Counted from the first letter of the stretch, positions 12,918-23,989 are shown. The stretch: 64,000 bases of DNA from Metridium senile (GCA_949775045.1 OX459104.1:4147738-4211737), one strand, 5' to 3'. A program made the numbers and translations. Notes: generated by a model from the letters alone, not told the origin.

Positions 12918-15900
12918 CTGAAAATTAAAGAGAGTTGAACAGTGAAACGCAGGGAGAAATCGGTGGTAAAAGTAGCATGTATACTGATTATATCTCTTTG
13001 GGGTACATCCTCAGGAACCCAGGGGTAATCTTCTGTCGCTCGTTTCTCGCTTCCAGAAAAAATACCCCTGGAAACGTAGGCTGTTAGAGCTTGTTCCGGA
13101 AGTCAAAATTCAGCTCTTTTCTGATTGGTCGACCTGCTGAGGTCGACCAATGAAAATCAAGATAACCATTTAAAGGAAGTCGTTAAATAATAGTTTGAAT
13201 GGTTATCTTCATTTTCATTGGTCGACCTCAGCGGGTCGACCAATAAAGAAAGAGCTAAATTTTGACTTCCGGAACAAGCTCCAACAGAGCGACAGAAGAT
13301 TACCCCTGGGTTCCCAAGGATGTTTGGGGTAAAAATCAAAATTGTCAATATCAACTTTCCACAACATCATTATCATCATCATCAACTTCATCACCATCAC
13401 CAAAACTATACTAATATTCCTATACTAACTATACTAATATCTTGATATCTTCAACATACCATAATCATGACCAATTTAATACCACTATCATCATCAACAT
13501 CATAATAATAATCATAAATATAATAATCATCACTATCATCATCATCAACTTCATCATCATCATCATCACCATTACCAAAACTATACTAATATTCCTATAC
13601 TAACTATACTAATATCTTGATATCTTCAACATACCATAATCATGACCAATTTAATATCACTATCATCACCAACATCATAAGAATAAGAATAATTATAATA
13701 ATCATCACTATCATCATCATCAACTTCATCATCATCATCACCATTACCAAAACTATACTAATATTACTATACTAACTATACTAATATCTTGATATCTTCA
13801 ACATACCATAATCATGACCAATTTAATATCACTATCATCACCAACATCATAAGAATAATCATAATTATAATAATCATCACTATCATCATCATCAACTTCA
13901 TCATCATCATCACCATTACCAAAACTATACTAATATTACTATTTATACTAACTATAATAATACCTTCAACATACCATAATCATAACCAATTATCACTATC
14001 ATCATCAACATCATAAGAATAATCATAATTATAATAATCATCACTATCATCATCATCAACTTCATCATCATCACCACCATTACCAAAACTATACTAATAT
14101 TACTATACTAACTATACTAATATCTTGATATCTTCAACATACCATAATCATGACCAATTTAATATCACTATCATCACCAACATCATAAGAATAATCATAA
14201 TTATAAATAATCATCACTATCATCATCATCAACTTCATCATCATCATCACCAAAACTATACTAATATTACTATTTATACTAACTATAATAATACCTTCAA
14301 CATACCATAATCATAACCAATTATCACTATCATCATCAACATCATAAGAATAATCATAATTATAATCATCATCACTATCATCATCATCAACTTCATTGTC
14401 TTTGTCATCATTACTTCATTAAATACCATCACTACTACTATGTTTGATATCTAGAACATACCATTATCATGATCATCACTATCATCATCATCACTTTGAA
14501 TACCATCACCATAACTACGGTTTATACCTGTACCCCATAAGCCTGGGTGTGACTGCCCACACTGGACAGTGCCAGAATCATCCTCAAATGCCCAAGCTTG
14601 TGGACACACAGATGTGGGCTCCTTGGAAACCAGTGGTATTTCCCTGACAAGTCGTTGTATCCCAGCAACAGGGTGGCATAGTTGTTTGGTTGCCATGGGC
14701 AACGACCAGTTTCCTGCAACTGGGGTGCCGCGATGTAAGAAACGTCGGAAATCAGGAGGGAGAACTCCTTTAAAGGCTGAAAGACGGCATTGTGGTCAAA
14801 ACCTCACTTAATTACATTGTCATTATCATCATTGTTATCAGTATCTTCATTACCATCATAATCATATATCTTAATGGTGTCCATGATCATCACAATCTAT
14901 TCATATATTTGTTTATTTATTTATTTATGAAGCTTCTACAACAACAAAAAACATGCATAAATCTTTGTCATCATTATTTATAATATTATCACCTTTTGAA
15001 TCATGATGATGATTACCATCGTCATCATAACCATCATCACCACCATCATCAACATCACCACCATCATTAACATCACCACCATCATTAACATCACCACCAT
15101 CATCACCATCTTCATCATCGCCACCAACATCAACATCATCATAGCTATCACCACCATCACCACCACCACCATTATCATCATAACAATCACCAACATCACC
15201 ACCACAATCATCATAACCATCACCATCATCATAACCATCACCACAACAACCATCATCATAACTATCACCATCCTTATCATAATCATCACCACCATCATCA
15301 TCACCATGACCACCATCATCACCTTCAACCTCACCATTATCACCATTATCACAACATCAAACTGTCCTTCTCAGGACTACATCCACTAACAACAAAGAAA
15401 AAACACACAAAATTTACAATTAAAGAGTGCCACAATAAATGTGACACACGAGAAAAACACACACACAAAATTTACAATTAAAGAGTGCCACAATAAGTGT
15501 GACACACGAGAAAAACACGCACACACAAAATTTACAATGAAAGAGTGCCACAATAAATGTGACACACGAGAAAAACACACACACACAAAATTTACAAAGA
15601 GTGCCACAATAAATGTGACACACGAGATCAAAGGTCAAAGGGTCGGGTCCCTAAGGACGCTCGAACCGTGAACACTTTGAGTTTTTTTGTTTTGTTACTT
15701 TTTTCAACCCACATTCATGAGCAAATAGATTAGAAATATGATTTATTATGAATACTTAATGTATTTGAACTCACTGCTTCATTTTGGAGGTTTTGAAAAA
15801 GAAGAAGATCGGTTCGAGTATCCTCGCTTTATATGGCATTTTACAAGTTTATGACAAGAACTCTCTAAAAGTTCTAAACTTCATCTCTTACCTGTTTTGT

Positions 15901-16120
15901 CCCTTTCTTGCATCAAACGTTTCACTTTCACCAACGTCCTCTTGTCCTTCAAGTGTTGTTTTGATATTAAGCGGCTTCGTGTCACTGTCACGCATAGATT
16001 GCACTGGCATTCTCTAAACTGGCATTCATTTGTATGCTTGTTTTTCAAGAAATTGACCACTCCGTGTAGCTTGCACTTTCTACATGGTCGACCAGCAGCT
16101 CCATTATTTGAAGAAGACAT
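12361..16120 (-). CDS. DM-domain (DMRT/doublesex-type) protein with C-terminal 11-aa tandem repeats, three exons
   Basis: Predicted zinc-binding transcription factor of the DMRT family. Proposed coding exons are 16120-15892, 14776-14528 and 12917-12361 (229+249+557 nt, 345 codons including TAA). Both junctions are phase 1, and both introns have GT-AG ends (acceptors tttcag; donors gtaaga and gtataa). Residues 13-43 carry the full DM ligand set: C13, C16, H19, H29, C33, C38, C40, C43. This is the doublesex spacing except for one extra residue before H29 (LKNKH for the usual LKGH). The usual RQRVMAxQ helix is RSRLISKQ here. Residues 77-210 resemble no domain I know. Residues 211-322 are ten 11-residue repeats and the last 22 residues are unique. 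No DMA domain is seen. The exon chain is inferred without transcripts; because exon 2 has a length divisible by three, skipping it would stay in frame. Confidence 0.72.
12430..12765 (-). repeat. 33-bp coding minisatellite, ten copies
   Basis: Ten tandem units of 33 bp encode FEPRS(L/F/V)(E/Q)HEDT. The copies nearest the DM domain carry E at position 7 and later ones Q; F or V replaces L in the distal copies, and unit 8 is followed by a 6-bp insert coding FH. An eleventh, diverged half unit (FEPRRVHN) follows. Identity is highest in the middle of the array, as expected if units spread by recent unequal exchange or slippage. Confidence 0.95.
13005..13322. mobile_element. Palindromic DNA element with CATCCTyrGGAACCC ends
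   Basis: Long imperfect fold-back. The outer arms read catcctcaggaacccagggg and its complement at 13303-13322. The inner arms share gcttgttccggaagtcaaaa and a ggtcgacc-containing segment. It lies in intron 2 of the DM gene. The same terminal motif forms a tight hairpin at 25511-25553, so this is a dispersed family without coding capacity. Confidence 0.75.
13330..14480 (+). repeat. Complex ATC-rich minisatellite, 165-175-bp unit
   Basis: Six copies of a unit starting caaaactatactaatatt and passing through gatatcttcaacataccat into (ATC)n begin near 13400, 13576, 13748, 13919, 14083 and 14250. The unit shortens slightly along the array. It fills most of intron 2 of the DM gene. Confidence 0.85.
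14528..14776 (-). CDS. DM gene exon 2 (unrecognised linker)
   Basis: This is the only complex, non-repetitive island in 1.9 kb of trinucleotide repeats. Between acceptor gtctttcag and donor acag|gtataa the phase-1 frame is open for 83 codons, including the segments GNWSLPMATKQLCHP and QAWAFEDDSGTVQCGQSHPG. Being an exact multiple of three with matching phases supports an exon. I recognise no domain; a second frame is also open on this strand, so the frame choice rests on phase. Confidence 0.6.
14820..15352 (+). repeat. Imperfect (ATC/ACC)n microsatellite
   Basis: Dense CATCATCACCACCAT-type trinucleotide repeat, strongest from 15003 on, in intron 1 of the DM gene. The long open frames on both strands (runs of M/V or I/T) are composition artefacts. 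Confidence 0.9.
15385..15635 (+). repeat. Tandem repeat, about 60-bp unit, four copies
   Basis: The unit contains aaaatttacaattaaagagtg, ccacaataaatgtgacacac and gagaaaaacacacac. Differences are concentrated in the (CA)n part. It lies in intron 1 of the DM gene. The sequence to 15891 shows nothing else. Confidence 0.85.
15892..16120 (-). CDS. DM gene exon 1: start codon and DM domain
   Basis: It starts MSSSNNGAAGRPC and contains CRKCKLHG, HTNEC and CQFRECQCNLC. It ends DKT plus one base at the donor cag|gtaaga (GT at 15891-15890). Read through, the frame hits a stop within 12 bases, which supports splicing. Upstream on the minus strand is AT-rich sequence with no clear core promoter. Confidence 0.8.
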
Positions 16121-16289
16121 TATTTCGATTGTGTTTTGGTGGTAATTGTGGTTTTGTAAAGTTCACACGGCAATATTTTGGAATTTGGAAGGTCGTAGTG
16201 TGCACGTGGTTATGAGCAGGGACTGGGAAGGAGAATTGCTGTTCTCGTGAGGGACTGGGTATGCATAATAAATGGAATGGAACGATGAA

Positions 16290-16915
16290 TAAATGGATAA
16301 CTTATTAAATAGATAAGGGAATGAATTAATGGATGGATGGATATTGAATGGAAGGATGAATAAATGGATGAATAAATGAATGGATAATTGAATTAAACGA
16401 TGAATAAATAGAGCAATCAATAAATTAATAGATGAGGGAATGAATGAATAGATGGATGGATATATCAATGAATGAATGAATGGATACATGAATGAATACA
16501 TGAATGAATGGATAGATGAATACATGAATGAATGGATAGATGAATACATGAATGAATGAATAAATGGATACATGAATGAATGAATGGATAGATGAATACA
16601 TGAATGAATGAATGGATAGATGAATACATGAATGAATGGATGGATGAATACATGAATGAATGAATGGATAGATGAATACATGAATGAACGATTGGATAGA
16701 TGAATACATGAATGAATGAATGGATAGATGAATACATGGATGAATGGATGAATGAATACATGAATGAACGATTGGATAGATGAATACATGAATGAATGGA
16801 TGGATAGATGAATACATGAATGGATAGATGAATACATAAATGAATGAATGGATGGATGAATACATGAATGAATGGATGGATGGATGAATGAATGGATGAA
16901 TGGATACATAAATGA
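16290..16915 (+). repeat. TGAA/TGGA tetranucleotide-based array
   Basis: Runs of tgaatgaatggatagatgaatacatg. In its central part the mixture of GAAT, GGAT and TACAT words repeats every 40-55 bp, so it is more ordered than a plain microsatellite. The three overlapping open frames on the minus strand ([11 protein letters not shown]...) are repeat artefacts. 16916-17190 holds AT-rich sequence with no feature. Confidence 0.9.
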
Positions 16916-17398
16916 AAAAACGTTTTTTGTTTGTTTTTTGTCTCCTGCTGCACAGACTATACACTCTCTGCCATACAGTGTCTAACCCAAATAACTGCCA
17001 ACTAGCTTATTGTGAATATGTCTAAAATAACAACTGATAACATGAATCATTTTTCAAAGCAGTTCTTTGTTATAAAATATCATTTTCATAGGCCTATTTA
17101 CAACAGTAATTATATAATAGAAGTATTTAGCCTTCAAGCAACAGTACAGTTTAAAATTGAACAATAATCTAATGCCTTAGACCAAATTTAAATAGTTCTC
17201 TTCCATCAACCTCAGACCTTGATAGCATGGAATATATTCTTTAGAACTTGACTACAGCCCAGCTTAAAATTGAACAATAATCTAAAGTCATATATCAAAT
17301 CGAAATAATCCTTTACACAGTTCTCATCGATCAATCTGCAATTAGATCATATCCACATGTATTTTGCACTTTTAATTAGAATTAAAATTATTATTATT

Positions 17399-17569
17399 AT
17401 CAACCTCAGCCTCAAAAGCACATAAGATATTCTTTAGAATTTGACTACAGCTTACGGTAATTCAAGTAATGTATACATTGTCAAACAATTGAAACACTTA
17501 CAAATTCCATGTGCTGTAGTTGAATTCTAAAGAATAAATTACATGCTTTCAAGGCTGATGTTAATTGAA
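17399..17569. mobile_element. Palindromic MITE, family A copy 1
   Basis: The ends caacctcagcctcaaaagca and the complement of tttcaaggctgatgtt pair. Next inside are tattctttagaatttgacta and its inverted partner. A diverged half copy lies at 17205-17255 and a full copy at 22342-22540. No coding capacity. Confidence 0.65.
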
Positions 17570-17939
17570 TGCAAAAATGAACATGTGAGCCAATATATTT
17601 AACGTAGAGGTAGTGAGTGTGTGTCTGAGTCTCCCCCATTAGTAGGGCACATGTGTCCAGCTAGAAGATTTGAGACATTAAAAAGTGATTAATTTTATTT
17701 TAAGTTGATGGAAGAGAACTGTGGAATAGTCTATTACCCTGCAGGCAGATGATGTTTTCCTCTTACCCATAGAACAAGCTCACATGGCAAATCAAAACAT
17801 ATCTGCTATAAATATACATGTATGTGCTATTGTTCATGACTGCCTAACCTCATGTTCATGTTGGAGCACAATGGAGTTGAAACATGTATGTGAGGCTAGG
17901 TTGTCAAAAAACAATAGATTCAATAGTTTCAGATCAAAT

Positions 17940-19335
17940 CTTATTGGTCACTATTTGTTTAAGGGAGGGTGGGAGGGGGATGTTGCTAGTAATCTCAGCT
18001 AAGGGATCCCCTCAGAGGATTTTTGTTACAATAATTATTTAATTTTAGTAAATAATAGTGAATGTATAGAGCAGATCTAGTATGAGTATGAAAAGCTCAT
18101 AACATATGTTTAAGGGAGGGAGGGAGGGAGAGGAGGGAATGTTGCTGGCAATCTCAGCTAAGGGATCCCCTCAGAGGAATTTTGTTACAATAATTATTTA
18201 ATTAATAGTAAATGAGAGTAGATGTGTACAGCAGATTTTGTGACTGTGAAAAGAACACAGACGCAGTCAAGGCATGGCAAGGCACAAACAAAATTCTAGA
18301 AACATTATGGTTGCAGCAAGGCATGTACAATGCACCACAGGCAACCAAAGCAAGGCATTTGAACATAAATACAAGTATTTTATAGTCATTGTAAGCCTCC
18401 TCCACAGGCAACCCTTTCCTTTTCCTCTCTTGGGATCCCTTTGTCATTTGATGTCATTCGAGACAGGAAGCCCAATAAAAGGGGGGGGGGGGGAAGGAAA
18501 ACGCAGTGGAGACGCCTGCGGAGAAGGCTAAGTCAATGTATGGGATTCAATTTTTTTTTTAAATAAAATACATCTTACCTTAATCTCATGTGTCGTTGAT
18601 GTTCACAATCACACAGAACAATGTTAAATAACATCAACGACACATGTGATTAAGGCAAGATGTATTTTATTTTAAAAAATAATAATAATTTTTGAATCCC
18701 ATACATATGCCTTGCTTGGGTTTCCTGTGACTGCACTGGATTTTTCACAGTCATATAAAATCTGCCCTGTTGTTCATCAATGACTAATTGGGAAGGATAA
18801 GGGATCCCCTCACAGGATATTTTGCTATAATAAGTATTTACTTACATACATAGAGATGCAGACTAAGGGTACCAATAAACTTACTGAGGGGGGTCCCCTG
18901 AGAGTCTGAGTTGTCTGTAGAGTCTATAGTAGTCTGTACATGTAGATGTATATTGCTGTAGATACATTTTAGATTAAGGGAGGTACTGATGGTGGGTACC
19001 CAGAGAATATGTAACTGTACCATAATACCTATCTAGCTAGAGTAGATCCTCATTGTTATTGATAAATTTTAAACTAAGGGGGGAGGGCAGGTAATGATGT
19101 TACTCAGGGGATCCCTCAGAGAATTTGTAGTTGTATCATATAAAGATTCATCTATCTAGATGTAGATACATTCTAGACTAAGGGGGGTGGGGGGGAGGAC
19201 AAGTAATGATGTTACTCAGGGGATCCCCCACATAATCTGTAGTTGTATCATATAAAGATTTATCTATCTAGTAGATGTATATTATTGTTCTGTCAGGGGA
19301 TCCCCATAGAATCTGTAGTTGTAGCATATAAGATC
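17940..19335 (+). repeat. Degenerate repeat field with GGGATCCCCTCA motif
   Basis: Units of roughly 60-190 bp share taaggggggaggg, gggatcccctcagagga and ttgttacaataattatttaa or tctatctagtagatgta. They recur near 17995, 18165, 18800, 18890, 19110, 19220 and 19295. A palindromic element (18538-18704) interrupts them. No gene is seen between 17570 and 19335. Confidence 0.65.
18538..18704. mobile_element. Palindromic MITE with gtatgggattcaa ends
   Basis: Left arm gtatgggattcaatttttt and right arm aaatttttgaatcccatac-like ends are inverted. Inside, aatctcatgtgtcgttgatg pairs with catcaacgacacatgtgatt. 167 bp, no coding capacity; a G13 run lies just upstream (18481-18493). Confidence 0.75.
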
Positions 19336-19477
19336 TATCTAGAAGTACAGTGTTAAACCATTGAATTACTTTGTTCTCCTGCTATTTGGCTTACAATCTG
19401 CAACAGCAACAAACAAGGAGTTTAAAAAACTACATTTTACAGTGAGGAAACTTGAATAGGGAACACAACAACCTCAA

Positions 19478-20035
19478 AGTATGTAATATGTAATGGTGCT
19501 TACAATGGATATAGTGCATTTCACACTAGTCTGAATGTGCTTAACATTCAATCATATGTAAGGATTGTCAGTTATTTAAGGCGCTTTTTCAGCCAAACAT
19601 CTTACAATCATGAGGTATGTAATGTGGTGTCCACTGTCGGTAGATATAGTGCATTTCACACAGTTCTCAATGCGCTTTACAATATTAATCATATTTCACT
19701 ACAGACAACTATGTAAAGCTCACTTTGCAGCCACACAGCTTACAATCATGAGGTATGTAATGTGGTGTCTACTGTCGGTAGATATAGTGCATTTCACACA
19801 GTTCTCAATGCGCTTTACAATATTAATCATATTTCACTACAGACAACTATGTAAAGCTCACTTTGCAGCCACACAGCTTACAATCATGAGGTATGTAATG
19901 TGGTGTCTACTGTCGGTAGATATAGTGCATTTCACACAGTTCTCAATGCGCTTTACAATATTAATCATATTTCACTACAGACAACTATGTAAAGCTCACT
20001 TTGCAGCCACACAGCTTACAATCATGAGGGGTTAG
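19478..20035 (+). repeat. 138-bp tandem array (three perfect copies plus one diverged)
   Basis: Units start with atgaggtatgtaatgtggtg at 19610, 19748 and 19886 (period 138 bp). An older, diverged unit lies at 19478-19609. Because 138 is divisible by three, a 141-codon frame stays open, but there is no other coding sign. The array continues as a diverged copy right of the inserted element (20937-21010). Confidence 0.9.
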
Positions 20036-20072
20036 TATGTAATGTGATGTGATGTCTACACATGCGCAGTGC

Positions 20073-20940
20073 TTAAAGAATCCTTGTCAACCACAATGCA
20101 TTGCACACTTGACATTGCCAAATAATCGCTAGTCGCCATTTTGTTGAACATGGAAAATGGCCGACTTTTGGGTTTGTGAAGTGAATCCATTTCCATTGGC
20201 CTTTGAATTACTGCAAGATGGGTCATAAATATCGTGAAAAATTCACCAGTGGTACTTCTCAAAGTTTTTCGATGGTTTGGAAAAAGTTTGATCCTTTATT
20301 GATGTATTATTTGAATTCAATGGTCGCTACTGATCTCCCCGTCTGACAATGGCCAAAAAGTCGAGATTTTGTGAAGAGAGTGTCTCTAAAACATTCAACC
20401 TACTTACTCTGGAATCAAATGATGGAGAATTCAGACAGTTAGTGACTATCCAGCCACTTAACGCTATTTATTGTGATGGTTTTAGAAGGTCAATAGAAGT
20501 TATTGTTTCTTGTCACGCTCGACACATGACAAGTCAACTCCAGCATATTCGCTCAACATGTAACAGAGCCTTCTCTCTACCCAGATGGAAAGCAGTTAAT
20601 TTCAAGAAAAGATTTAATACACCCTGAAGTCTGAAAAGCAACTCAGAACACTTTTAGACAATTTTCTATTACTAAAACGTCCATATTAGTAAGTAGATTT
20701 GTTATCGTAACTTTTATCGTGAATTTAATAATGAATTTATTGTAAAAATAACTGTATTTGAACTGTAATTTATGAATATGTAATTCAGCTTTGTATGGTA
20801 TCAGTTATTATCAATAAACTATCTTTTTATCCATAAAATCTACAGATTGTTGCGGCACGCGTGACTTAATCTGTTGCATAACCCGCCTGTAAACAATAAT
20901 ATAGGAGCGCAAAGCATTGTGGTTGACTTGGATTCTTTAA
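20073..20940. mobile_element. DNA transposon remnant inserted at TTAA
   Basis: Inverted ends ttaaagaatccttgtcaacc and its complement near 20914-20940 (about 27 bp, few mismatches) are bounded by TTAA on both sides. This target is typical of piggyBac and Kolobok superfamilies. The 868-bp interior has only short frames (for example 92 codons from 20349, MAKKSRFCEE...), which I do not recognise as a transposase. It lies inside a diverged unit of the 138-bp array. Confidence 0.6.
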
Positions 20941-21068
20941 TTAACATTCAACCATATGGTTGTACAACTATGTACTGTAAGGCACACCTTGCGGCCATAT
21001 GGCTTACAATGACTAGGAATTAGTAGTTTAATAGGATGTAAAGAGAATGTGTGTATAATGGTACTTAC

Positions 21069-21150
21069 CGTACTAATTACAGGAAGGTTAAGGACGTTAC
21101 CAATGATTGGAACTCTTCTTAAGAAATTAACTACAACTGGGAAAAACCCA
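21069..21150 (-). CDS. GOLT1B: GOLT1 exon 4 (GFFPVVV segment)
   Basis: Acceptor attttttcag, donor acg|gtaagt. Encodes GFFPVVVNFLRRVP and NLPVIST. The junction residue is S where human has R. Confidence 0.9.
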
Positions 21151-23188
21151 CTGAAAAAATAGAAAAGAATGTTATTTAGCATTTTCCACTTTCACAATAA
21201 CCATAATGCCTTCTGTTTTGGGGGGTAGCTATGCTAATTCAAATCAAGTAGCAATTTTAATTTATTTCATGGATATAGTGTTAACGCTCTATAATTTCAC
21301 TCACCTAAAAAGTAATACAAATCCATATGTTTCTACAATCATACCAACAAGAGGCCATCCAATTAACACAATCACTACACCGCCAAGAAAACATGAACTA
21401 GCACGTAACTTGTGTCTTTGGAAAAAGAATCTAAACGTTCTCTCTAGACCAATAACCAATGCTAAGCCAGATATGAAGAGTATCTGAGAAATAAGAAAAC
21501 ATTTATCAAATAGGTGGACGTACAGTGACACATTTAGTTTGCCAAGCAACCATTGTCATTTGAACAAAGACAATTAAAAAATCTATTGTTAAAATGGTTG
21601 GCAAATTAGCATCACAATACCAACACTTGTAAACACTACGCTCACCTATATGTGGACATACAGTGACGTAGTATGTTATGGTTTTGTCAACCAACCATTG
21701 TTATTAGAACAAAGAAAATTTAAAAGATCTATTGTGAAAATGGTTGGCAAATTAGCATCACAATACCAACACTTGTAAACACTACATTCGCATATACATG
21801 TAGGTGGATGTACAGTGACGTAGTATGTTATGGTTTTGTCAACCAACCATTGTTATTAGAACAGAGAAAATTAAAAAATCTATTGTGAAGAATGGTTGAC
21901 AAATAAGCATCATATTGAAAATAAATTTGTATCAACTAAGTATAAAAAGCTAAGATTCTAAAGGCCGATTTACACGGCACGATTGTCGTGTGCGACTTGT
22001 AGTATACGACCCAAATGAGATCCAAGTCGTGCTGTGTAAATGCCCCTACGACTTGCCTACGACTGACGCATGCGACCTACAACTTGTAGTAGGATCTTGA
22101 ACCAAGGATCAAAACCCTACGACTTGTCGTAGGAAAATGACGTGATTTGTCCCATATTAGGAATGGATCTAGTATTTCGTCCAATCACTCACGATTTTAG
22201 CGATGGCGTATACGAATCGTATACGACTAGTCGTGCGCGTGTGAATGGTACCTACTACAATTTGTAGGCAGTCGTAGGTCAAAATCGTATCGTGTAAATC
22301 GGCCTTAATGAGTCAAGAAAGCAGTTCTCAAAAGACCAGTTCACAGTTCTTGTCGATCAATCTCAGCCTCGATAGCATGTAATATATTCTTTAGAATTTG
22401 ACCACAGCCTGTGGAATTTGTAAGTGTTTAAATTGTTTGATAATGTGTACATTCTTTACATTACTGCGGGGTTTAGTCAAATTCTAAAGAATATAGTTAT
22501 TACATGCTATCGAGGCTGAGGTTAATCGGTGAGAACTATGAAAAACGGTGAAAAACTATTTTGATGAAAATGATGATGGTGATGGCAATAAATTAAACAT
22601 GATGGTATTCATGTTAATGCTGGTTGTGATGCTGATTGTATACGATTATGAAAAAATAAAGCCAGACAGACAGACAGACAGTTCAATCAGACAACAATTT
22701 GCCCATTCATCATTATTTGTTATCAAAACACAAACAAACAATCTCCAGCTAACCACGCAAACAGAAATACATACATCTACACACACATATAAACTAAAAA
22801 TCTTTAAACATCACAACACTTCATTCAAATATTGATCAATTGAAGTTATAATTATTATAAACATTTTCTTAATGACATTTCAAACTTCGTTCACATTTGT
22901 GAAACCATTTGATGGATATAAACTGCACAATTATGTGTTACTAGCAGCTTTATCACTTTGCTAGTATTGATAGAATTAATTATAAAAGTACTCACATTTC
23001 CAATCGCCAACAATCCTTTGTCAAAGAATAAAATAACACCAAAAAATAAGAAAAACATCCCAAAGCCGGTGACTCCGATGCCGATTTCTGCAAGAGAAAA
23101 TGGACAAAATCGCATTATAAGTCAATGAACATTTAGGGAATAGATGCTACAAGAGTTTCTTACTCTGCAAATCGGTTATTGGGATCAT
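21069..23188 (-). CDS. GOLT1B: GOLT1 (Got1-type vesicle transport protein), 3' end missing
   Basis: Small four-pass membrane protein of the ER-Golgi pathway. Exons: 23188-23164 (MIPITDLQ plus one base), 23087-22996, 21483-21305 and 21150-21069; phases 1, 0, 2, 0 close to 126 codons. Family landmarks in order: IGVTGFGMFFLFFGVILFFD, LLAIGN, LALVIGLERTFRFFF, LGGVVIVLIGWPLVGMI, GFFPVVV, FLRRVPIIGN, LNLP. Metazoan members have about 138 residues, so roughly 12 C-terminal codons remain. They should sit in a further exon below 21069, after the donor acg|gtaagt, and I could not find it. The gene is head-to-head with AMBRA1. All recognised family positions look intact, so the gene is probably functional. 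Confidence 0.9.
21305..21483 (-). CDS. GOLT1B: GOLT1 exon 3 (ERTFRFFF core)
   Basis: Acceptor ttatttctcag, donor ag|gtgagt, phase 2 at the end. Carries the highly conserved GLERTFRFFFQRHK and the third membrane segment. Confidence 0.93.
21510..21910 (+). repeat. About 154-bp tandem repeat, 2.6 copies
   Basis: Units share caaccattgttattagaaca, tctattgtgaaaatggttgg and cacaataccaacacttgtaa, and sit in GOLT1 intron 2. Confidence 0.8.
21959..22308. mobile_element. PIF/Harbinger-like MITE
   Basis: TIR aggccgatttacacggcacg, with its complement ending ggcct at 22305, is flanked by TAA on both sides, consistent with the TWA target of PIF/Harbinger. The interior holds many short inverted copies of cgacttgtagtag-type words. 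No coding capacity. Located in GOLT1 intron 2. Confidence 0.75.
22342..22540. mobile_element. Palindromic MITE, family A copy 2
   Basis: Arms ctcagcctcgatagcatgta and the inverted ctatcgaggctgag, then ttctttagaatttgac and its partner. The outermost ends are cacagttctt/gagaactatg. Same family as 17399-17569. Located in GOLT1 intron 2, after which 22541-22890 shows only AT-rich sequence with a (CAGA)n tract near 22660. Confidence 0.8.
22996..23087 (-). CDS. GOLT1B: GOLT1 exon 2 (first two membrane segments)
   Basis: Acceptor ttttctcttgcag, donor aat|gtgagt. Encodes the first hydrophobic segments, ending LLAIGN. Confidence 0.9.
23164..23188 (-). CDS. GOLT1B: GOLT1 exon 1 (start codon)
   Basis: ATG at 23188-23186, 25 coding nt ending cag a|gtaaga. 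The split codon with the next exon gives K, matching the conserved TDxQKIG start of the family. Confidence 0.85.
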
Positions 23189-23874
23189 TTTTGTATGAGA
23201 ATAACAGGAAAATTCACAATAAAACTGACATTTAGATTTTACAATTTCAAATTGGTGGCCACGTATGAGAAGGTGGTACGCATGCTTGGTTTGTAAGCAG
23301 CTGCTGGCCGCATTGAATGTTCGGATATACTTTCGAATATTTACGGCTCAATATTTAAAATGGATAGATTGAAAAAATGCGTGAACGGTTTTTTTAACAG
23401 TATTTAAAAAGCGCTATAGAAGCTAGACTTCTAAATTATTATCAACGATATTATTAATATTGTTAATAAATAAATGAATGAGTGGAATTAATGCTTTTTC
23501 GTTCCCAGTCTTTTCTCTTCGCCAACTTTTTTCGAACTCCATCCAGACCCCAAGTCAGGGAAAAGCCCTGGCCTGCAAACGAGGCCGAAAGATTGGATGT
23601 ATAAATAGATGTTGAATTAACGAATTATTTAATGAACAGCTGGATAGATGGGTGGACGGACTGCGAATGCAACCACCTTTCCAGGACTTTTTTTTAAAAA
23701 ACTGCTCAAGACTTATTTTATTTATTTTTTATTTTTTTATTTTTTTACTTTTTTATTTTTTTTAGCGTATTTTAATAAAATGTAGATTTTACTAGAAATT
23801 GTACATATGCCTGAGGGGTATATGAGGGATGGATTAAAGGAAGGACATGGCAAATGAATAAATAAAGGGATGGT

Positions 23875-23980
23875 TAGCCTGCGTAAACAGGCCTTTATTG
23901 GCGCTCGAAACGTCTCCCGCGAACAAGGGAGGCGTTTCGAGCGCTAATATTATTATATTAGGGTCTGTTTACGCAGGCTA
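23875..23980. mobile_element. Palindromic element with TAGCCTGCG ends
   Basis: tagcctgcgtaaacaggcct at the left and gtctgtttacgcaggcta at the right. Inside, the perfect pair gcgctcgaaacgtctccc / gggaggcgtttcgagcgc gives a long hairpin. A related element with tagcctgagaaaacag ends is at 43472-43540. Confidence 0.75.
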
Positions 23981-23989
23981 AGGGATGGT

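Noticed and set aside
16163..16964. Long [11 protein letters not shown] frames (also at 24059-24409 and 58912-59145)
   Set aside because: Tetranucleotide repeats read open in several frames at once.
19610..20035. 141-codon open frame with hydrophobic repeats
   Set aside because: Artefact of the 138-bp tandem repeat; no codon-level conservation and no start context.
20349..20627. 92-codon frame MAKKSRFCEESVSKTF as a gene
   Set aside because: Lies within the TTAA-flanked element and is not recognisable as a transposase or host protein; upstream frames are broken.
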